Origin: Pseudobacter ginsenosidimutans | GTDB taxonomy: Bacteria > Bacteroidota > Bacteroidia > Chitinophagales > Chitinophagaceae | DNA: 64,000 bases | Direction of reading: 5' to 3' | Assembly: GCF_007970185.1 (NCBI RefSeq) | Contig: NZ_CP042431.1 | Location: forward strand, 1,364,001-1,428,000 | In this document: positions 1 to 8,874 of the stretch, piece after piece | Position numbering within the stretch: the first letter of the stretch is position 1 | How the letters are laid out: each line of letters opens with the position of its first letter | Translations under genes and position numbers: made by a program | Notes under the pieces: generated by a model | Told to the model about the DNA's origin: nothing | Seen by the model: the letters and a program-made list of their open reading frames with translations, nothing else | Databases searched by the model: none

Positions 1-699
1 CTGGAAGTCGATAATGGCCTCGTACAGATTTTCCTTGCGGAAGTCGGGCCAGCGTACATTGGTAAAATAAAGTTCTGCATAAGCCAGTTGGTAAAGCAGG
101 AAATTGCTGATGCGATATTCTCCACTGGTTCTGATCATCAATTCGGGATCAGGGAAATTGCCAGTGGACAGGTAGCCAGACAGCGTATCCTGTGTAATGG
201 AGGCGGGATCTATTTTTCCAGCCTTTACATCTTCTGCAATATGTTTCACCGCCTGTACCAGTTCCCATCGGCTGCTGTAGCTGAGCGCCATGATAAGATT
301 AAGGCCGGTATTGCGGCTGGTGATCTCGAGTGATTCGCGAAGCGCCTGCCTGGCATACTCAGGCAGCATGTTCATATCACCGATCACATGCAGTTTGATA
401 TTGTTCCTGTTGAGTGTTTCGGTTTCTTTCCGGATGGTTTCCACCAGCAGCTCCATCAGGCCGGTCACTTCCTGTTGCGGCCTGTCCCAGTTCTCGGTGG
501 AAAAAGCATACAATGTAAGGTAACCTACACCAAGCTCGGCGCAGCCCTCTACTATATTACGTACACTTTCCACTCCGTGAAAGTGACCATAGAGGCGGTC
601 CTGACCTTTTTCTTTAGCCCAACGGCCATTACCGTCCATGATAATGGCGATATGACTGGGCAGTCGCTGCAGGTCAATATGGTCCTTTCGGCTCCTCAT
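1..699 (-). CDS. uppS: Isoprenyl (undecaprenyl diphosphate) synthase, 3' end outside window
   Basis: Cis-prenyltransferase that condenses isopentenyl diphosphate onto farnesyl diphosphate to make the C55 carrier lipid for peptidoglycan and surface polysaccharides. Translating the minus strand from the ATG at 699 gives 233 uninterrupted codons running off the window edge. The catalytic signature IAIIMDGNGRWA lies near residue 20, followed by FSTENWDRP and, near the end, PDPELMIRTSGE and ELYFTNVRWPDF, all hallmarks of UppS. The family is about 240-255 residues long, so only about 10-20 C-terminal residues are missing. A TAnnTTTG element 21 bases upstream suggests its own promoter, although the preceding genes run in the same direction. 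Confidence 0.95.
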   Translation of the reverse strand, partial: MRSRKDHIDLQRLPSHIAIIMDGNGRWAKEKGQDRLYGHFHGVESVRNIVEGCAELGVGYLTLYAFSTENWDRPQQEVTGLMELLVETIRKETETLNRNNIKLHVIGDMNMLPEYARQALRESLEITSRNTGLNLIMALSYSSRWELVQAVKHIAEDVKAGKIDPASITQDTLSGYLSTGNFPDPELMIRTSGEYRISNFLLYQLAYAELYFTNVRWPDFRKENLYEAIIDFQ

Positions 700-719
700 A
701 CCTTAATTTTTGAAGGGAC

Positions 720-727
720 CAAAGGTA
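720..727 (-). promoter_or_regulatory. -7 promoter element of uppS
   Basis: The minus strand reads TACCTTTG, an exact match to the Bacteroidota -7 consensus TAnnTTTG, 21 bases before the uppS ATG. No convincing -33 TTG is seen at the expected spacing. This suggests uppS can be transcribed independently of the upstream DUF6089 gene. Confidence 0.5.
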
Positions 728-843
728 CAAAAATTTAAATCCGATGCTGTTTTCATCAAAATTTTATCTACTTATTATGAACATTGGTCCATAATCCTTT
801 AAAATAACCCGACGAGCGGGTGAATTTCTTACAATGGACAGGA

Positions 844-1701
844 TCAGTTTGCTGAAGGGCACCTGTAAGATGATAGGTTGAAGGAGAAAGTGATCTCAGC
901 AAAAATGTATTGGTCTTTTTGTTTGGAGAAGCCACGTTGTCTGCCTTCGATACCGATGATCTCCCCTGTTTCGTAGGACCTGTCCTGCAGCAGGCGGGCC
1001 ACTGAAGGCGTTCCATCCGGCAGATCAGGGAACTTATCTGCACCCACATAGGTTTTGCTCACATCATCCAGATAATCGGTACCGGTAAAGCGGTGCACCA
1101 CTTCAAAACCGATATTCATCCTTTCATTCAGTGCATACTTCACACCAACGCCGAAAGGAATACAAAAAGACATATTGCTGTAAGCTTTCCTGTCGGGATA
1201 AGCTGCAGAGCCCTGTCCTTCCGTTCCGAGCGGACGAAGAAAATATTTTTTACCGCCGAGATAGGCGAATGGATCATAATTGAAAACGCCGGCGCCCACT
1301 GTTACATAAGGAGTAAAACGATGATAGGGATCAGCCGGAATGAATTTGAAGAAATTGAAATCACCCTGAACCGCCAGCTCAAAAATATTGGTATTGAAGC
1401 TCAGGTTCCTCCTTTGCTGGTAAACATTGGAAGTATTATAAATATCGGAATAGCCGAGCTGTGCAAAGTGACCGGCTACGCGAAGGGCAATATAATTTCC
1501 GAATTGTTTGCGAAAGAAAACTCCCACTGCAGGCTTGGGCCTGTTAAGGCGGGCCCTGGTGTTGAGATCTCCGAAATAGTGAGCACCGCCAACTGAGATA
1601 CCAAATTCACCAACGTGAACATAGCTTTCATATTGGGCCATAACCTGTGATGTCTGGAGGAGCGTGCCCACCACCAGCAGTGAAAACACCAGTTTCTTCA
1701 T
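844..1701 (-). CDS. DUF6089 family outer-membrane beta-barrel protein
   Basis: A 285-residue protein with a clear signal peptide (MKKLVFSLLVVGTLLQ...VMAQ, cleaved near residue 22). The mature part alternates aromatic and polar strands (for example GGAHYFGDLN, FAEITFSFNL) as in small outer-membrane barrels, and ends in the motif SSYRCPSAN. It matches what I know of the DUF6089 family, which in this phylum sits between nadK and uppS exactly as here. The function is unknown; the conserved place beside envelope genes suggests an outer-membrane structural role (inference). The gap to nadK upstream is 106 bases and to uppS downstream 144 bases. Confidence 0.85.
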   Translation of the reverse strand: MKKLVFSLLVVGTLLQTSQVMAQYESYVHVGEFGISVGGAHYFGDLNTRARLNRPKPAVGVFFRKQFGNYIALRVAGHFAQLGYSDIYNTSNVYQQRRNLSFNTNIFELAVQGDFNFFKFIPADPYHRFTPYVTVGAGVFNYDPFAYLGGKKYFLRPLGTEGQGSAAYPDRKAYSNMSFCIPFGVGVKYALNERMNIGFEVVHRFTGTDYLDDVSKTYVGADKFPDLPDGTPSVARLLQDRSYETGEIIGIEGRQRGFSKQKDQYIFAEITFSFNLSSYRCPSAN

Positions 1702-1807
1702 AACTGCAATATAATGATTAAGTATGTTGCCTTTAACGGCAGAACCTGGTTTTTCTGTCTATTGGAAAAGTTAAAGTACCGCTTCACAGCGGGTTTCACG
1801 GGAACGA

Positions 1808-2686
1808 TCAGTTTCTTGTATCAAGCCCCCACGACAATTTATTTCGAAGTGTCTGGAGAAAATTGTTTTCATTCAGTCTTACAAGACTGATGTTGAACGA
1901 TTCACGCCTTACCGCAAGTTGCACTTTCTTTTCCACAATTTCCTTTCTTGAGTCCAGTGCGCATATAAAATGATCGGCCCTCGCTTCCACTTCAAAAGAT
2001 ATTACGTTATCATCGGGCACAACGATGGGTCTCACGTTCAGATTATGTGGCGCCACAGGCGTGATCACAAAACTGGATGATTCCGGAAACACCACCGGCC
2101 CATTGCAGCTTAGCGAATAGCCGGTTGATCCTGTTGGTGTAGCTACAATCAGTCCATCAGCCCAATACGTATTTAAAAAATCTCCATTGAGATACGTGTG
2201 TATCTTGATCATTGGAGAAGTATCTGTTTTGTGGATCGCAAATTCGTTCAAACCGTAAGGCACATTCCCAAAGAGCGGCTTGTCTGCGTCCAGGTGAATA
2301 AGTGAACGTTTATCGATCACTATATTCCTCTTCACCAAAGATTGTACCGCAGTGTGCAGCTCATCACGGCCGATACTGGCCAGAAAACCCAATCTTCCGA
2401 AGTTGATACCCAGTACAGGGATATTTTTATCACGAACGAGTGTAACGGTATCCAGCAGGGTACCATCTCCTCCAAGACTGATCACAAAATCGATGGACTC
2501 ACCGAGATCTGCAGGATCACTGAAAATAGCCGTCTTCTCCGGGAACCGGAAAGAAGACTTGATGGTTTCAAAGAACGGATGATAGATCACCGGTTCTATG
2601 TTTTCTTTGGCCAGCTCATCGAGCAATTGCTGAACATCTGCCTTCTGCTCGTTGTCGATGATCCGGCTGTAGATAGCTACTTTCAT
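1808..2686 (-). CDS. nadK: NAD kinase
   Basis: Phosphorylates NAD to NADP in the cytoplasm. The 292-residue protein has the diagnostic GGDGT motif (residues 72-76, in VISLGGDGTLLDT), the following GINFGRLGFLA segment, and the NE/D and GSTGYSLSCNGPVV motifs that bind NAD. Length is normal for the family. The start at 2686 is an ATG 16 bases after the upstream BamA-like gene, so the two are probably cotranscribed. The neighbourhood (CBS protein, BamA-like barrel, nadK, DUF6089, uppS) is a common order in Bacteroidota. Confidence 0.96.
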   Translation of the reverse strand: MKVAIYSRIIDNEQKADVQQLLDELAKENIEPVIYHPFFETIKSSFRFPEKTAIFSDPADLGESIDFVISLGGDGTLLDTVTLVRDKNIPVLGINFGRLGFLASIGRDELHTAVQSLVKRNIVIDKRSLIHLDADKPLFGNVPYGLNEFAIHKTDTSPMIKIHTYLNGDFLNTYWADGLIVATPTGSTGYSLSCNGPVVFPESSSFVITPVAPHNLNVRPIVVPDDNVISFEVEARADHFICALDSRKEIVEKKVQLAVRRESFNISLVRLNENNFLQTLRNKLSWGLDTRN

Positions 2687-2702
2687 AATGGGTTGCTGTT
2701 AC

Positions 2703-4142
2703 TTAAAACTCGTTCTTGATGTGTAAAAATAGCCCCTTTTGTCCTAATTGGTTGAAGCTATAATCGAAGCGGAAGATAAAATCGTAAAAAGTGACAATAT
2801 CAACGCCAAACCCGCCAGTGTACAGCATTTTGTTCACAAGGGAATTGTCCTTCAGATTTTTGTTGTAAGCATAACCCATATCCCCAAACGTTCTGGCGTA
2901 AATGCGGAAAGGGATCCTGTCGTGCGTTTTGGATTTGATAAATGTGGGAATACTGAAACGGAACAGTTCGTGTCGGAATGTTTGCCTGGTAAGACCTGCA
3001 GCCACACCGTCCACTACATATCGCTCCAGTCCGCGCAGGTAGAGGTCCCCATAACCGAATAAGCGCTGATTGATATAAGGTTGATCAAATGGCAGCCGCA
3101 CCACTGCATTGGCCTGCCAGCCGAAATAGAATTTCTTTCCGATCCTCCATCCCCTGAAGAATTTGCCGGAGAATTCCCACATGTTATTGTCTGCATGAAA
3201 GCCACGCTTGAGCAGGCTTCCCGAGGCCTGTATACCGGTGAGTGGGAAATGGATATAATCTACATTCACATAATTGACCGTGTAAGAGATCTCCGGATAT
3301 TCGATACTGGTAGTTTGCGGTCCGAAGTACTTCGGATTGAGGTGCAGCACCTGGCTGTCTATGATCTGCTTGGTATAGGAAAGACGAAAAGCATGAAAAG
3401 TGCGAAGCCCGGGGCGATAGGTATAATCTACGTAGCCGTTATATCTTTGTGCGCTTTCTTTAAGGGAGTCGATGAACTGCTGCTGGTTATCGATGGTGGA
3501 ATAATTGATCTCCTTGTTTGAAGCATAGGTAAAACCGATGCGGTACCCATGCTTCAGCGTTTTGTCAGCATAAGGCTGATCATATTGGAACTGTAACTGT
3601 TTCGTATAACCGGTGATAAGCCAGAGCCGGAGTTTATCGTTGCGGCCCGTGAAATTATACCAGGTGAATTTGAAACCATAGTTGAGCCGGTCTGTGCTGT
3701 AGCCCTGCTTTCCCCACTCCACCAGGTTGCGGTCCACAGGTTTCACGTAAGGCAGGGGAAAGATGTACCATCGTTCTTTCAATTCGATATTCACATCCAC
3801 TGTATAGCCCCGGAAGGATTTGAGGGAAACGACCACTTCGTTGAACAACCCTGTATTGAACAATTGCCTTCTGGCAATTTCAAATCCTTTAACGAGATCG
3901 GGAAGATAGATGGAATCGCCGGATTTGAATGGAAGCTCACGTTCTACAATATACGATTTGGTGCGGCGGTTACCTTCGATATAGATGGTCCCCACCACGA
4001 AGGGCGTGGGTTGTGCTTTATCTATGTACCGATCGGAATTGTTGTAAGGTTGTAATGTGTCTGTATCTGATGTTTGCGCAAGGGAAACGATACAGCAGAA
4101 CAACAGTATGGCAGTAATTTGATATTTGTTTCCCATCCACAT
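2703..4142 (-). CDS. POTRA-domain BamA/TamA-like outer-membrane protein
   Basis: A 479-residue outer-membrane protein. After a signal peptide ending near SLAQ (residue 23) there is one POTRA-like domain (about residues 48-120, VVGTIYIEGNRRTKSYIVERELPF...FNEVVVSLK), followed by a beta-barrel rich in Tyr/Phe strands and a C-terminal strand ending in a hydrophobic residue (FLHIKNEF). With a single POTRA it is shorter than BamA (five POTRAs, about 800 residues), so it is more likely an accessory Omp85-type protein. An alternative ATG lies two codons downstream (4136). It is 15 bases from the CBS gene and 16 bases from nadK. Confidence 0.85.
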   Translation of the reverse strand: MWMGNKYQITAILLFCCIVSLAQTSDTDTLQPYNNSDRYIDKAQPTPFVVGTIYIEGNRRTKSYIVERELPFKSGDSIYLPDLVKGFEIARRQLFNTGLFNEVVVSLKSFRGYTVDVNIELKERWYIFPLPYVKPVDRNLVEWGKQGYSTDRLNYGFKFTWYNFTGRNDKLRLWLITGYTKQLQFQYDQPYADKTLKHGYRIGFTYASNKEINYSTIDNQQQFIDSLKESAQRYNGYVDYTYRPGLRTFHAFRLSYTKQIIDSQVLHLNPKYFGPQTTSIEYPEISYTVNYVNVDYIHFPLTGIQASGSLLKRGFHADNNMWEFSGKFFRGWRIGKKFYFGWQANAVVRLPFDQPYINQRLFGYGDLYLRGLERYVVDGVAAGLTRQTFRHELFRFSIPTFIKSKTHDRIPFRIYARTFGDMGYAYNKNLKDNSLVNKMLYTGGFGVDIVTFYDFIFRFDYSFNQLGQKGLFLHIKNEF

Positions 4143-4157
4143 GCTCGCTTATCGCAG

Positions 4158-4844
4158 CTAGATATTGAGGTAATTCATGAGGTGGTCATAATTACTTCTG
4201 AGCTCATTTTCGTAAAGCTCTTCACCGAAGTAGTACTTCACCTGGTATTCATATCGCTGGAAGGTTGCAATGATGTCTGAAATTTCAAACTTGCTCACTT
4301 TGATGGTAACATAGAAGGCGCTGCTATTACTATCCCAGTGAGTATTGAGCTGTGTGATCTGGGCATCGTTGGTTTCTATCAGCTTGCTGATCTCGGAAAA
4401 GGAGAAATTGCGTTGCTCCATTTCGAGTACGATGATTCCTCCGGGCTCGTTGGCGCCGGTGGTTTTGCCCAGTTGCTTGAGGAGATCGCTGACAGTGATC
4501 ACGCCAATGAATTCTCCGTCTTTTTCTGTAACCGGAACAATGGAAAGGTTATGCTCATTGGCCATTTGCACGGATTCAAGGAAGTGAGAGCCGGCCCTGG
4601 CGGAAATACGGGAAAAATAATTTGCGAATTGCAGAAGCTGTGCAAGCTCATCCTTGTCCATCAGGTCGTCCTCAGAAGCCATGCCCAGGTATTTATCTTC
4701 AGCAACTACCGGAAGTTGTGCTACATGGAACTCCTGCATCAGTTCCATGGCCTGGAACACTGTATCGCCCGGATTGAGCGAAGGAATGGCGGATGATATG
4801 AGTTCTTTGTTTAACACAGGTAATGTTGCTGTTTGTTTTAGCAC
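4158..4844 (-). CDS. CBS-domain protein
   Basis: A 228-residue cytoplasmic protein with a tandem CBS pair in the first 130 residues (ISSAIPSLNPGDTVFQAMELM..., then FIGVITVSDLLKQLG) and a C-terminal ACT-like alpha/beta segment (GGIIVLEMEQRNFSFSEISK...YQVKYYFGEEL). CBS pairs commonly bind adenine nucleotides and sense energy state. The reading frame has no ATG before residue 30, so the start is taken as a GTG at 4844; the resulting MLKQTATLPVLNKELIS start keeps the whole first CBS. It lies 15 bases before the BamA-like gene in an apparent operon. The effector and partner are unknown. Confidence 0.85.
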   Translation of the reverse strand: MLKQTATLPVLNKELISSAIPSLNPGDTVFQAMELMQEFHVAQLPVVAEDKYLGMASEDDLMDKDELAQLLQFANYFSRISARAGSHFLESVQMANEHNLSIVPVTEKDGEFIGVITVSDLLKQLGKTTGANEPGGIIVLEMEQRNFSFSEISKLIETNDAQITQLNTHWDSNSSAFYVTIKVSKFEISDIIATFQRYEYQVKYYFGEELYENELRSNYDHLMNYLNI

Positions 4845-4989
4845 CAGTGAATCAGGAAAGGTTTCAATAAGACTTTAAGCAAAGCAAAGGCAGAGGACGT
4901 CAGAGCAAAAATAAGACCACACCGAAACAATTACCTGCTGCCTGGTGCAGCCGGGCGAAATCGTTTCTTTTTTACTAAGACGCAAGAAT

Positions 4990-5766
4990 TCAGGCTACCG
5001 CTGCGGGCTCATTCAATTTTGTAAGAAATTTATGCAGTATCCGGTTGAATTCTTCAGGCACCTCCATCATAGGTGCATGACCACATTTGTCAATAAAATG
5101 CAGTTCGCTGTTGGGAATCAATCGCTGGAACTCCCTTGCCACGAATGGTGGAGTTACAGTATCGTTATTACCCCATATCAATAACGTGGGCTGTTTGATT
5201 TGATTGAGCTCTTCCCCAAGATTATTTCTGATAGCGCTCTTGGCAAGGGCGATGATCTTGATCACTTTCAGACGATTGTTGGTAGTGTCGAATACCTCAT
5301 CCACGATCTCTTTGGTAGCCACTTTAGGATCGTAGAATGTCTGTTCAGTTTTTTTCTTAATATATTCGTAATCGCCTCTTTTTGGATAAGTATCGCCCAT
5401 TCCATTCTCAAAAAGTCCGGAACTACCGGTAAGGATCAGGGATTTTATCCTTTCGGGGTGCTTGAGTACATGTAAGATACCAACATGGCCTCCAAGTGAG
5501 TTGCCAAGCAGGTGAACATCTTTGTAATCCCTGTATTCAATGAATTTATGAACGAACTTCTGCAGTCCGCTAACGGAAGTATGGAGGAGGTCCAGGTCAA
5601 GCAAGGGGAGCATGGGTACCACCACTTTATAATGGTGGCGGAAATATTCGATCAAATCCTGGAAGTTGCTCAATGCGCCGAATAAACCGTGTAATAACAC
5701 CAACGGTTCTCCCTCACCTTCTTCAAGAAATTTGAATTTGTCCGCCTGTTTGATCTCGTAATTCAT
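4990..5766 (-). CDS. Alpha/beta-fold hydrolase
   Basis: A 258-residue cytoplasmic hydrolase with the oxyanion-hole motif LLHGLFG near residue 25, the nucleophile elbow GNSLGGH (Ser90), an acid in GNNDTVTPP and the catalytic histidine in CGHAPMMEVPEEF. This is the standard MhpC/BioH-like layout. The substrate cannot be told from sequence. A near-consensus -7 element (minus strand AATATTTG, positions 5790-5797) lies 24 bases before the ATG. Gaps of about 140 bases on both sides suggest a single-gene unit or weak readthrough from cvpA. Confidence 0.9.
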   Translation of the reverse strand: MNYEIKQADKFKFLEEGEGEPLVLLHGLFGALSNFQDLIEYFRHHYKVVVPMLPLLDLDLLHTSVSGLQKFVHKFIEYRDYKDVHLLGNSLGGHVGILHVLKHPERIKSLILTGSSGLFENGMGDTYPKRGDYEYIKKKTEQTFYDPKVATKEIVDEVFDTTNNRLKVIKIIALAKSAIRNNLGEELNQIKQPTLLIWGNNDTVTPPFVAREFQRLIPNSELHFIDKCGHAPMMEVPEEFNRILHKFLTKLNEPAAVA

Positions 5767-5908
5767 CAGATAAATCGGTTCAATTCAGTCAAATATTCGC
5801 TAAAATAAACGATTTACCTCAAATATGGCATCGTTCCATTTTCAGCCGTTAAATTTTACTGTAAACTACAAATTTTTTGCGTCTTTCCGGCCACACTGTT
5901 GTGGTGGT

Positions 5909-6460
5909 TCAGACAGCCTTTTGTGTAGATGCATCTGCTGCGATCCTTTCAAAAAAAGCCTCCAGTTCAGTAAACATATCTTTAAATGCAGGGATCAGCT
6001 TGCCGATCCCATCCACCACCCAGGGGCCCAACGGTTGTATGTACGCGTAGGTAACTGACTGCCGGATACTTTCTGCACTTATCAATTTCAATTGTTCTGC
6101 ATAGAACAGCAGCACGCTGTAAGCTAGTGTATATATTATTATATACAACAGAATTCCGCCCAATTTGTTGGCCCAACCCAGCAAAGCCACTTCCAGAGTA
6201 GCTTCCAGAAGATTGGCGCCTAATCTTATCAGCAGTACCGCTCCAATGAACACCACTGCGAAAGAAATAAAGGGCAACCATTTTGCAGAAATGCTGGTGG
6301 AATCTTTCAACCATTCCGCAACCAGGGCGGACAGTTTCATGGCGGCAACAATTCCCACGATCAAACCGATCACGGAGAACACTGCTATCACCAATCCACG
6401 CTGCCATCCTTTGATAACAGCCATGATCAGCATAATGATAAAGACAATATCAATGATCAT
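5909..6460 (-). CDS. CvpA family membrane protein
   Basis: A 183-residue inner-membrane protein with four hydrophobic segments (about residues 3-20, 25-45, 62-82 and 98-118) and the family features IIDIVFIIMLIMAVIKGWQRGL and a central Arg/Gly-rich loop. CvpA proteins were first linked to colicin V production and affect cell-surface homeostasis; the exact activity is unsettled. The C-terminal 50 residues are soluble. It follows yqeY by 33 bases and is probably in the gldC-yqeY-cvpA transcription unit. Confidence 0.88.
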   Translation of the reverse strand: MIIDIVFIIMLIMAVIKGWQRGLVIAVFSVIGLIVGIVAAMKLSALVAEWLKDSTSISAKWLPFISFAVVFIGAVLLIRLGANLLEATLEVALLGWANKLGGILLYIIIYTLAYSVLLFYAEQLKLISAESIRQSVTYAYIQPLGPWVVDGIGKLIPAFKDMFTELEAFFERIAADASTQKAV

Positions 6461-6493
6461 GTAATATCATTAACGGGTGTTCCACCCGTTTTC

Positions 6494-6949
6494 TTATTTG
6501 CTCAGCAACTCTTTTACCATGGCGCTGATAGATTTTCCATCAGCTTTGCCAGCGAGTTGTTTGGAAGCTACGCCCATTACCTTGCCCATATCGGCAGGAG
6601 AACTGGCGCCAACAGATGCAATGATCGCGCTGACAGCAGCTTTCAATTCTTCTTCACTCATTTGTTTGGGCAGGAACTTTTCTATCACAGCAATTTCTTC
6701 CTGCTCTTTTTTGGCGAGGTCCTCCCTGTTCTGTTGCTGAAAGATCTCCAAAGAATCTTTACGTTGCTTCACCAGTTTTTGCAGTAGTTTGATCTCGGCA
6801 TCCTGCGTAAGATCTCCTCCACCTGCGCCTTCGGCTGTTTTGGCCAGCAGGATCGCGGCCTTAATAGCGCGAAGACTGCGAAGCGCAGCTTCGTCCCTGG
6901 CCAGCATCGCTGCTTTAAGGTCTGTATTCACCGTTTGCTCGAGGCTCAT
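6494..6949 (-). CDS. GatB/YqeY domain-containing protein
   Basis: A 151-residue protein of the YqeY family: MSLEQTVNTDLKAAMLARDE at the N-terminus, then a helical region, then the GatB C-terminal-like tail with LPKQMSEEELKAAV and GKVMGVASKQLAGKADGK. The tail resembles the tRNA-binding end of the GatB amidotransferase subunit, so a tRNA-related role is usually inferred, though unproven. Length matches the family (about 150). It starts 15 bases after gldC and is probably cotranscribed. Confidence 0.92.
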   Translation of the reverse strand: MSLEQTVNTDLKAAMLARDEAALRSLRAIKAAILLAKTAEGAGGGDLTQDAEIKLLQKLVKQRKDSLEIFQQQNREDLAKKEQEEIAVIEKFLPKQMSEEELKAAVSAIIASVGASSPADMGKVMGVASKQLAGKADGKSISAMVKELLSK

Positions 6950-6964
6950 ATAGTTATATTGATG

Positions 6965-7312
6965 TTAGGCTTTGTTCTGTTCGAGTTGGATTTCCTGGAA
7001 CCTCTTGTAGAAGTCCTGGGCAAACACCCTCATTTTTTCTACCAGTTCCGCCTGGTGGGTTGAACGCTCAAAACTGTCGGCCATGGTCATGATGGTCTGA
7101 TAATAGAAGTCGGCCATCTCGTCCACCATCATTTCTTTGGTCCAAAGGTCCATGCGCAGGGCAGTCTTATCTGTACCGTCCCAGAAAGCAAGCATCAGTG
7201 CTTTTGCTGCGCGGGCATTGTCTGCTGTACTCTCAGTTGCGCTCCAGGAGATGCTTTCAGGTACACGCTTATCGTCGAGCTGTACGTCTATCGTGATTGT
7301 TGATTTTGTCAT
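6965..7312 (-). CDS. gldC: Gliding motility protein GldC
   Basis: A 115-residue soluble protein matching GldC: the N-terminal STITIDVQLDDKRVPESISWSA, a central KALMLAFWDGTDKTALRMDLWT and MMVDEMADFYYQTIMTMADSFERST are strongly characteristic. GldC is linked to the Bacteroidota gliding machinery but also occurs in non-gliding members, so gliding cannot be concluded. It is the first gene of a minus-strand run with yqeY and cvpA. A TAnnTTTG element sits 39 bases upstream of the ATG. Confidence 0.93.
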   Translation of the reverse strand: MTKSTITIDVQLDDKRVPESISWSATESTADNARAAKALMLAFWDGTDKTALRMDLWTKEMMVDEMADFYYQTIMTMADSFERSTHQAELVEKMRVFAQDFYKRFQEIQLEQNKA

Positions 7313-7630
7313 GTTTTTATTGACAATCAGGTTTTTGTAAAATAGAACCCCAAAAATACGGGGAATAATCCTATCAGGGAGGGGTGGATATTATCAAACT
7401 GGTAAATTATCCACTTTTTAACCCTGAATGATACCAAAACCCGACTCTGATTCGTTACTGCTGAATGGCTTTGAACAAACAGTAATTAATCCGGCTGTTT
7501 CGCAATCAGGCCCTCCTGCACAAATTACGATGATCCAATTTTGGGTAAAATCGCCTTGTACCGTGGTTTTCCCGGAAGTAATTTCGAGCAGCGACACCAT
7601 AATCCGATACGTTTATGAAAATCAGTACCT
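7313..7630. other. Intergenic region between gldC and the T9SS gene
   Basis: Divergent spacer of about 318 bases. It holds the gldC promoter element (7351-7358) and two opposing open frames of 60 codons (minus, 7418-7600) and 68 codons (plus, 7428-7634) that overlap almost fully. At most one is real and neither matches a family I know. The plus frame ends in a TGA that overlaps the ATG of the next gene (ATGA), as in translational coupling. Confidence 0.5.
7351..7358 (-). promoter_or_regulatory. -7 promoter element of gldC
   Basis: The minus strand reads TATTTTTG, an exact TAnnTTTG match 39 bases before the gldC ATG. No clear -33 TTG is present at the usual spacing. Confidence 0.4.
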
Positions 7631-8827
7631 ATGAAGCACATTTATTACACACTGATCAGTGGGTTCGTTTGTATTTTGGCGTTAGTGACTCCCCTTGATT
7701 CCCGGGCGCAATGCAACACATGCGCAGGCGGCGTACCAAGTCAGACCATCGAGCATACCGTTATTCCCGACACTACCACAGGTATCCTGACCATTAGTTT
7801 CCCGAGATTTCCGCCCTCAACAGGCACACTTACCTGCGTGACCCTTTATGACACATCTTCGGCTGTGATCACTTCCGGGGCCCGCAATACCGATCCCAGT
7901 ACCGGTTATATGTCGGAGTTCCTGCTTTATACCCTGCATAACCTGAACGGCCCATCCATCTCGGCCAGCATCAACTCACAGAAACCTTATGGGCCGGATT
8001 CCTTACATGCGTATGGAAGCCCAACATTGCTGGACACTATTACTTACGGACCCGATACCATCTACAATAATGTAAGCCGGCAGCACACCACAACAGCCAC
8101 CGGCGCTTACCTGGGTACAGGAAATGTGAATTTCACCCTGGCAGTGAATGGCGGACTACTCACAACAGTTGGTGGGATCAATAATGTTTCCAGCATACGG
8201 GGAAAGATCTGGGGCCGGTTCAGATTGGTATATTCCTACTGTCCTCCCACTTCCTTACCAGAAATTTTCCGGCAATTCACTGCAGTAAAGCAATCCAACA
8301 ATACTATCCAGCTCAACTGGAACGTTACTAATGACCAAATATCCAATTCTTATGAAATCGAGATCAGCCTTGATGGGCACAACTTCACACCAGCCGGCAA
8401 GATTGCCAGCCAATATGCTGCTCAGGGTGTTGCAGCAAAATACAACTATCAGTACCTGCCTGATAAAGCTGCTGCAGGCAAAGTCTTCTTCCGCATCAAA
8501 CAACTCTCTGCTGACGGAAAAGGGCAATACTCTGCGATCCGCCAGGTAGGGATCGGCACCAATGCTCCTGTCAGTTTCATTACCTATCCCAATCCGGTCA
8601 GGAACCAGGTGACCATTCAGGCAGACCAGTTACTCAGAGGTAATTATCTGCTGGAGCTGGTTTCAGCCAGCGGGCAACAGGTGATGAAGCGGACCATCAG
8701 TGTCAATAACTCCAGTCAGATCCATTGGCAGTTCCCCTCCCAGCCTGCGCCGGGCATTTATTACCTGCGCACCCGGGAACTCGCATCCGGACAAACCGCC
8801 AGCTATAAAGTACTGGTGAATCGTTAA
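7631..8827 (+). CDS. Secreted protein with type IX sorting domain
   Basis: A 398-residue protein with an N-terminal signal peptide (MKHIYYTLISGFVCILALV, cleaved near SRAQ, residue 27) and a C-terminal type A T9SS domain of about 75 residues that begins YPNPVRNQVTIQ and ends YKVLVNR, so it should be exported by Sec and then passed through the outer membrane by the type IX system. The middle (about residues 195-300) has a fibronectin-like segment (TNDQISNSYEIEISLDGHNF). The N-terminal half, with a CNTCAGG motif, is not recognised. No enzymatic motif is seen; adhesion or surface structure is possible. Confidence 0.88.
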   Translation: MKHIYYTLISGFVCILALVTPLDSRAQCNTCAGGVPSQTIEHTVIPDTTTGILTISFPRFPPSTGTLTCVTLYDTSSAVITSGARNTDPSTGYMSEFLLYTLHNLNGPSISASINSQKPYGPDSLHAYGSPTLLDTITYGPDTIYNNVSRQHTTTATGAYLGTGNVNFTLAVNGGLLTTVGGINNVSSIRGKIWGRFRLVYSYCPPTSLPEIFRQFTAVKQSNNTIQLNWNVTNDQISNSYEIEISLDGHNFTPAGKIASQYAAQGVAAKYNYQYLPDKAAAGKVFFRIKQLSADGKGQYSAIRQVGIGTNAPVSFITYPNPVRNQVTIQADQLLRGNYLLELVSASGQQVMKRTISVNNSSQIHWQFPSQPAPGIYYLRTRELASGQTASYKVLVNR

Positions 8828-8841
8828 ATGAAAAAGTTTGT

Positions 8842-8849
8842 TACATTTG
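8842..8849 (+). promoter_or_regulatory. -7 promoter element of the DUF4290 gene
   Basis: TACATTTG matches TAnnTTTG exactly. It lies 26 bases before the ATG at 8875 but only 5 bases before an upstream in-frame ATG at 8854; that spacing favours 8875 as the true start. Confidence 0.5.
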
Positions 8850-8874
8850 TCCAATGCAAAAAGAAGTTGAAGAA

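Noticed and set aside
7418-7600. RiPP precursor before the T9SS gene
   Set aside because: It lacks a typical leader and no radical-SAM, lanthionine or peptidase gene is nearby.
8854-8874. Upstream ATG for the DUF4290 gene
   Set aside because: Only 5 bases from the -7 element and outside the family start MEYNT; 8875 is better placed.
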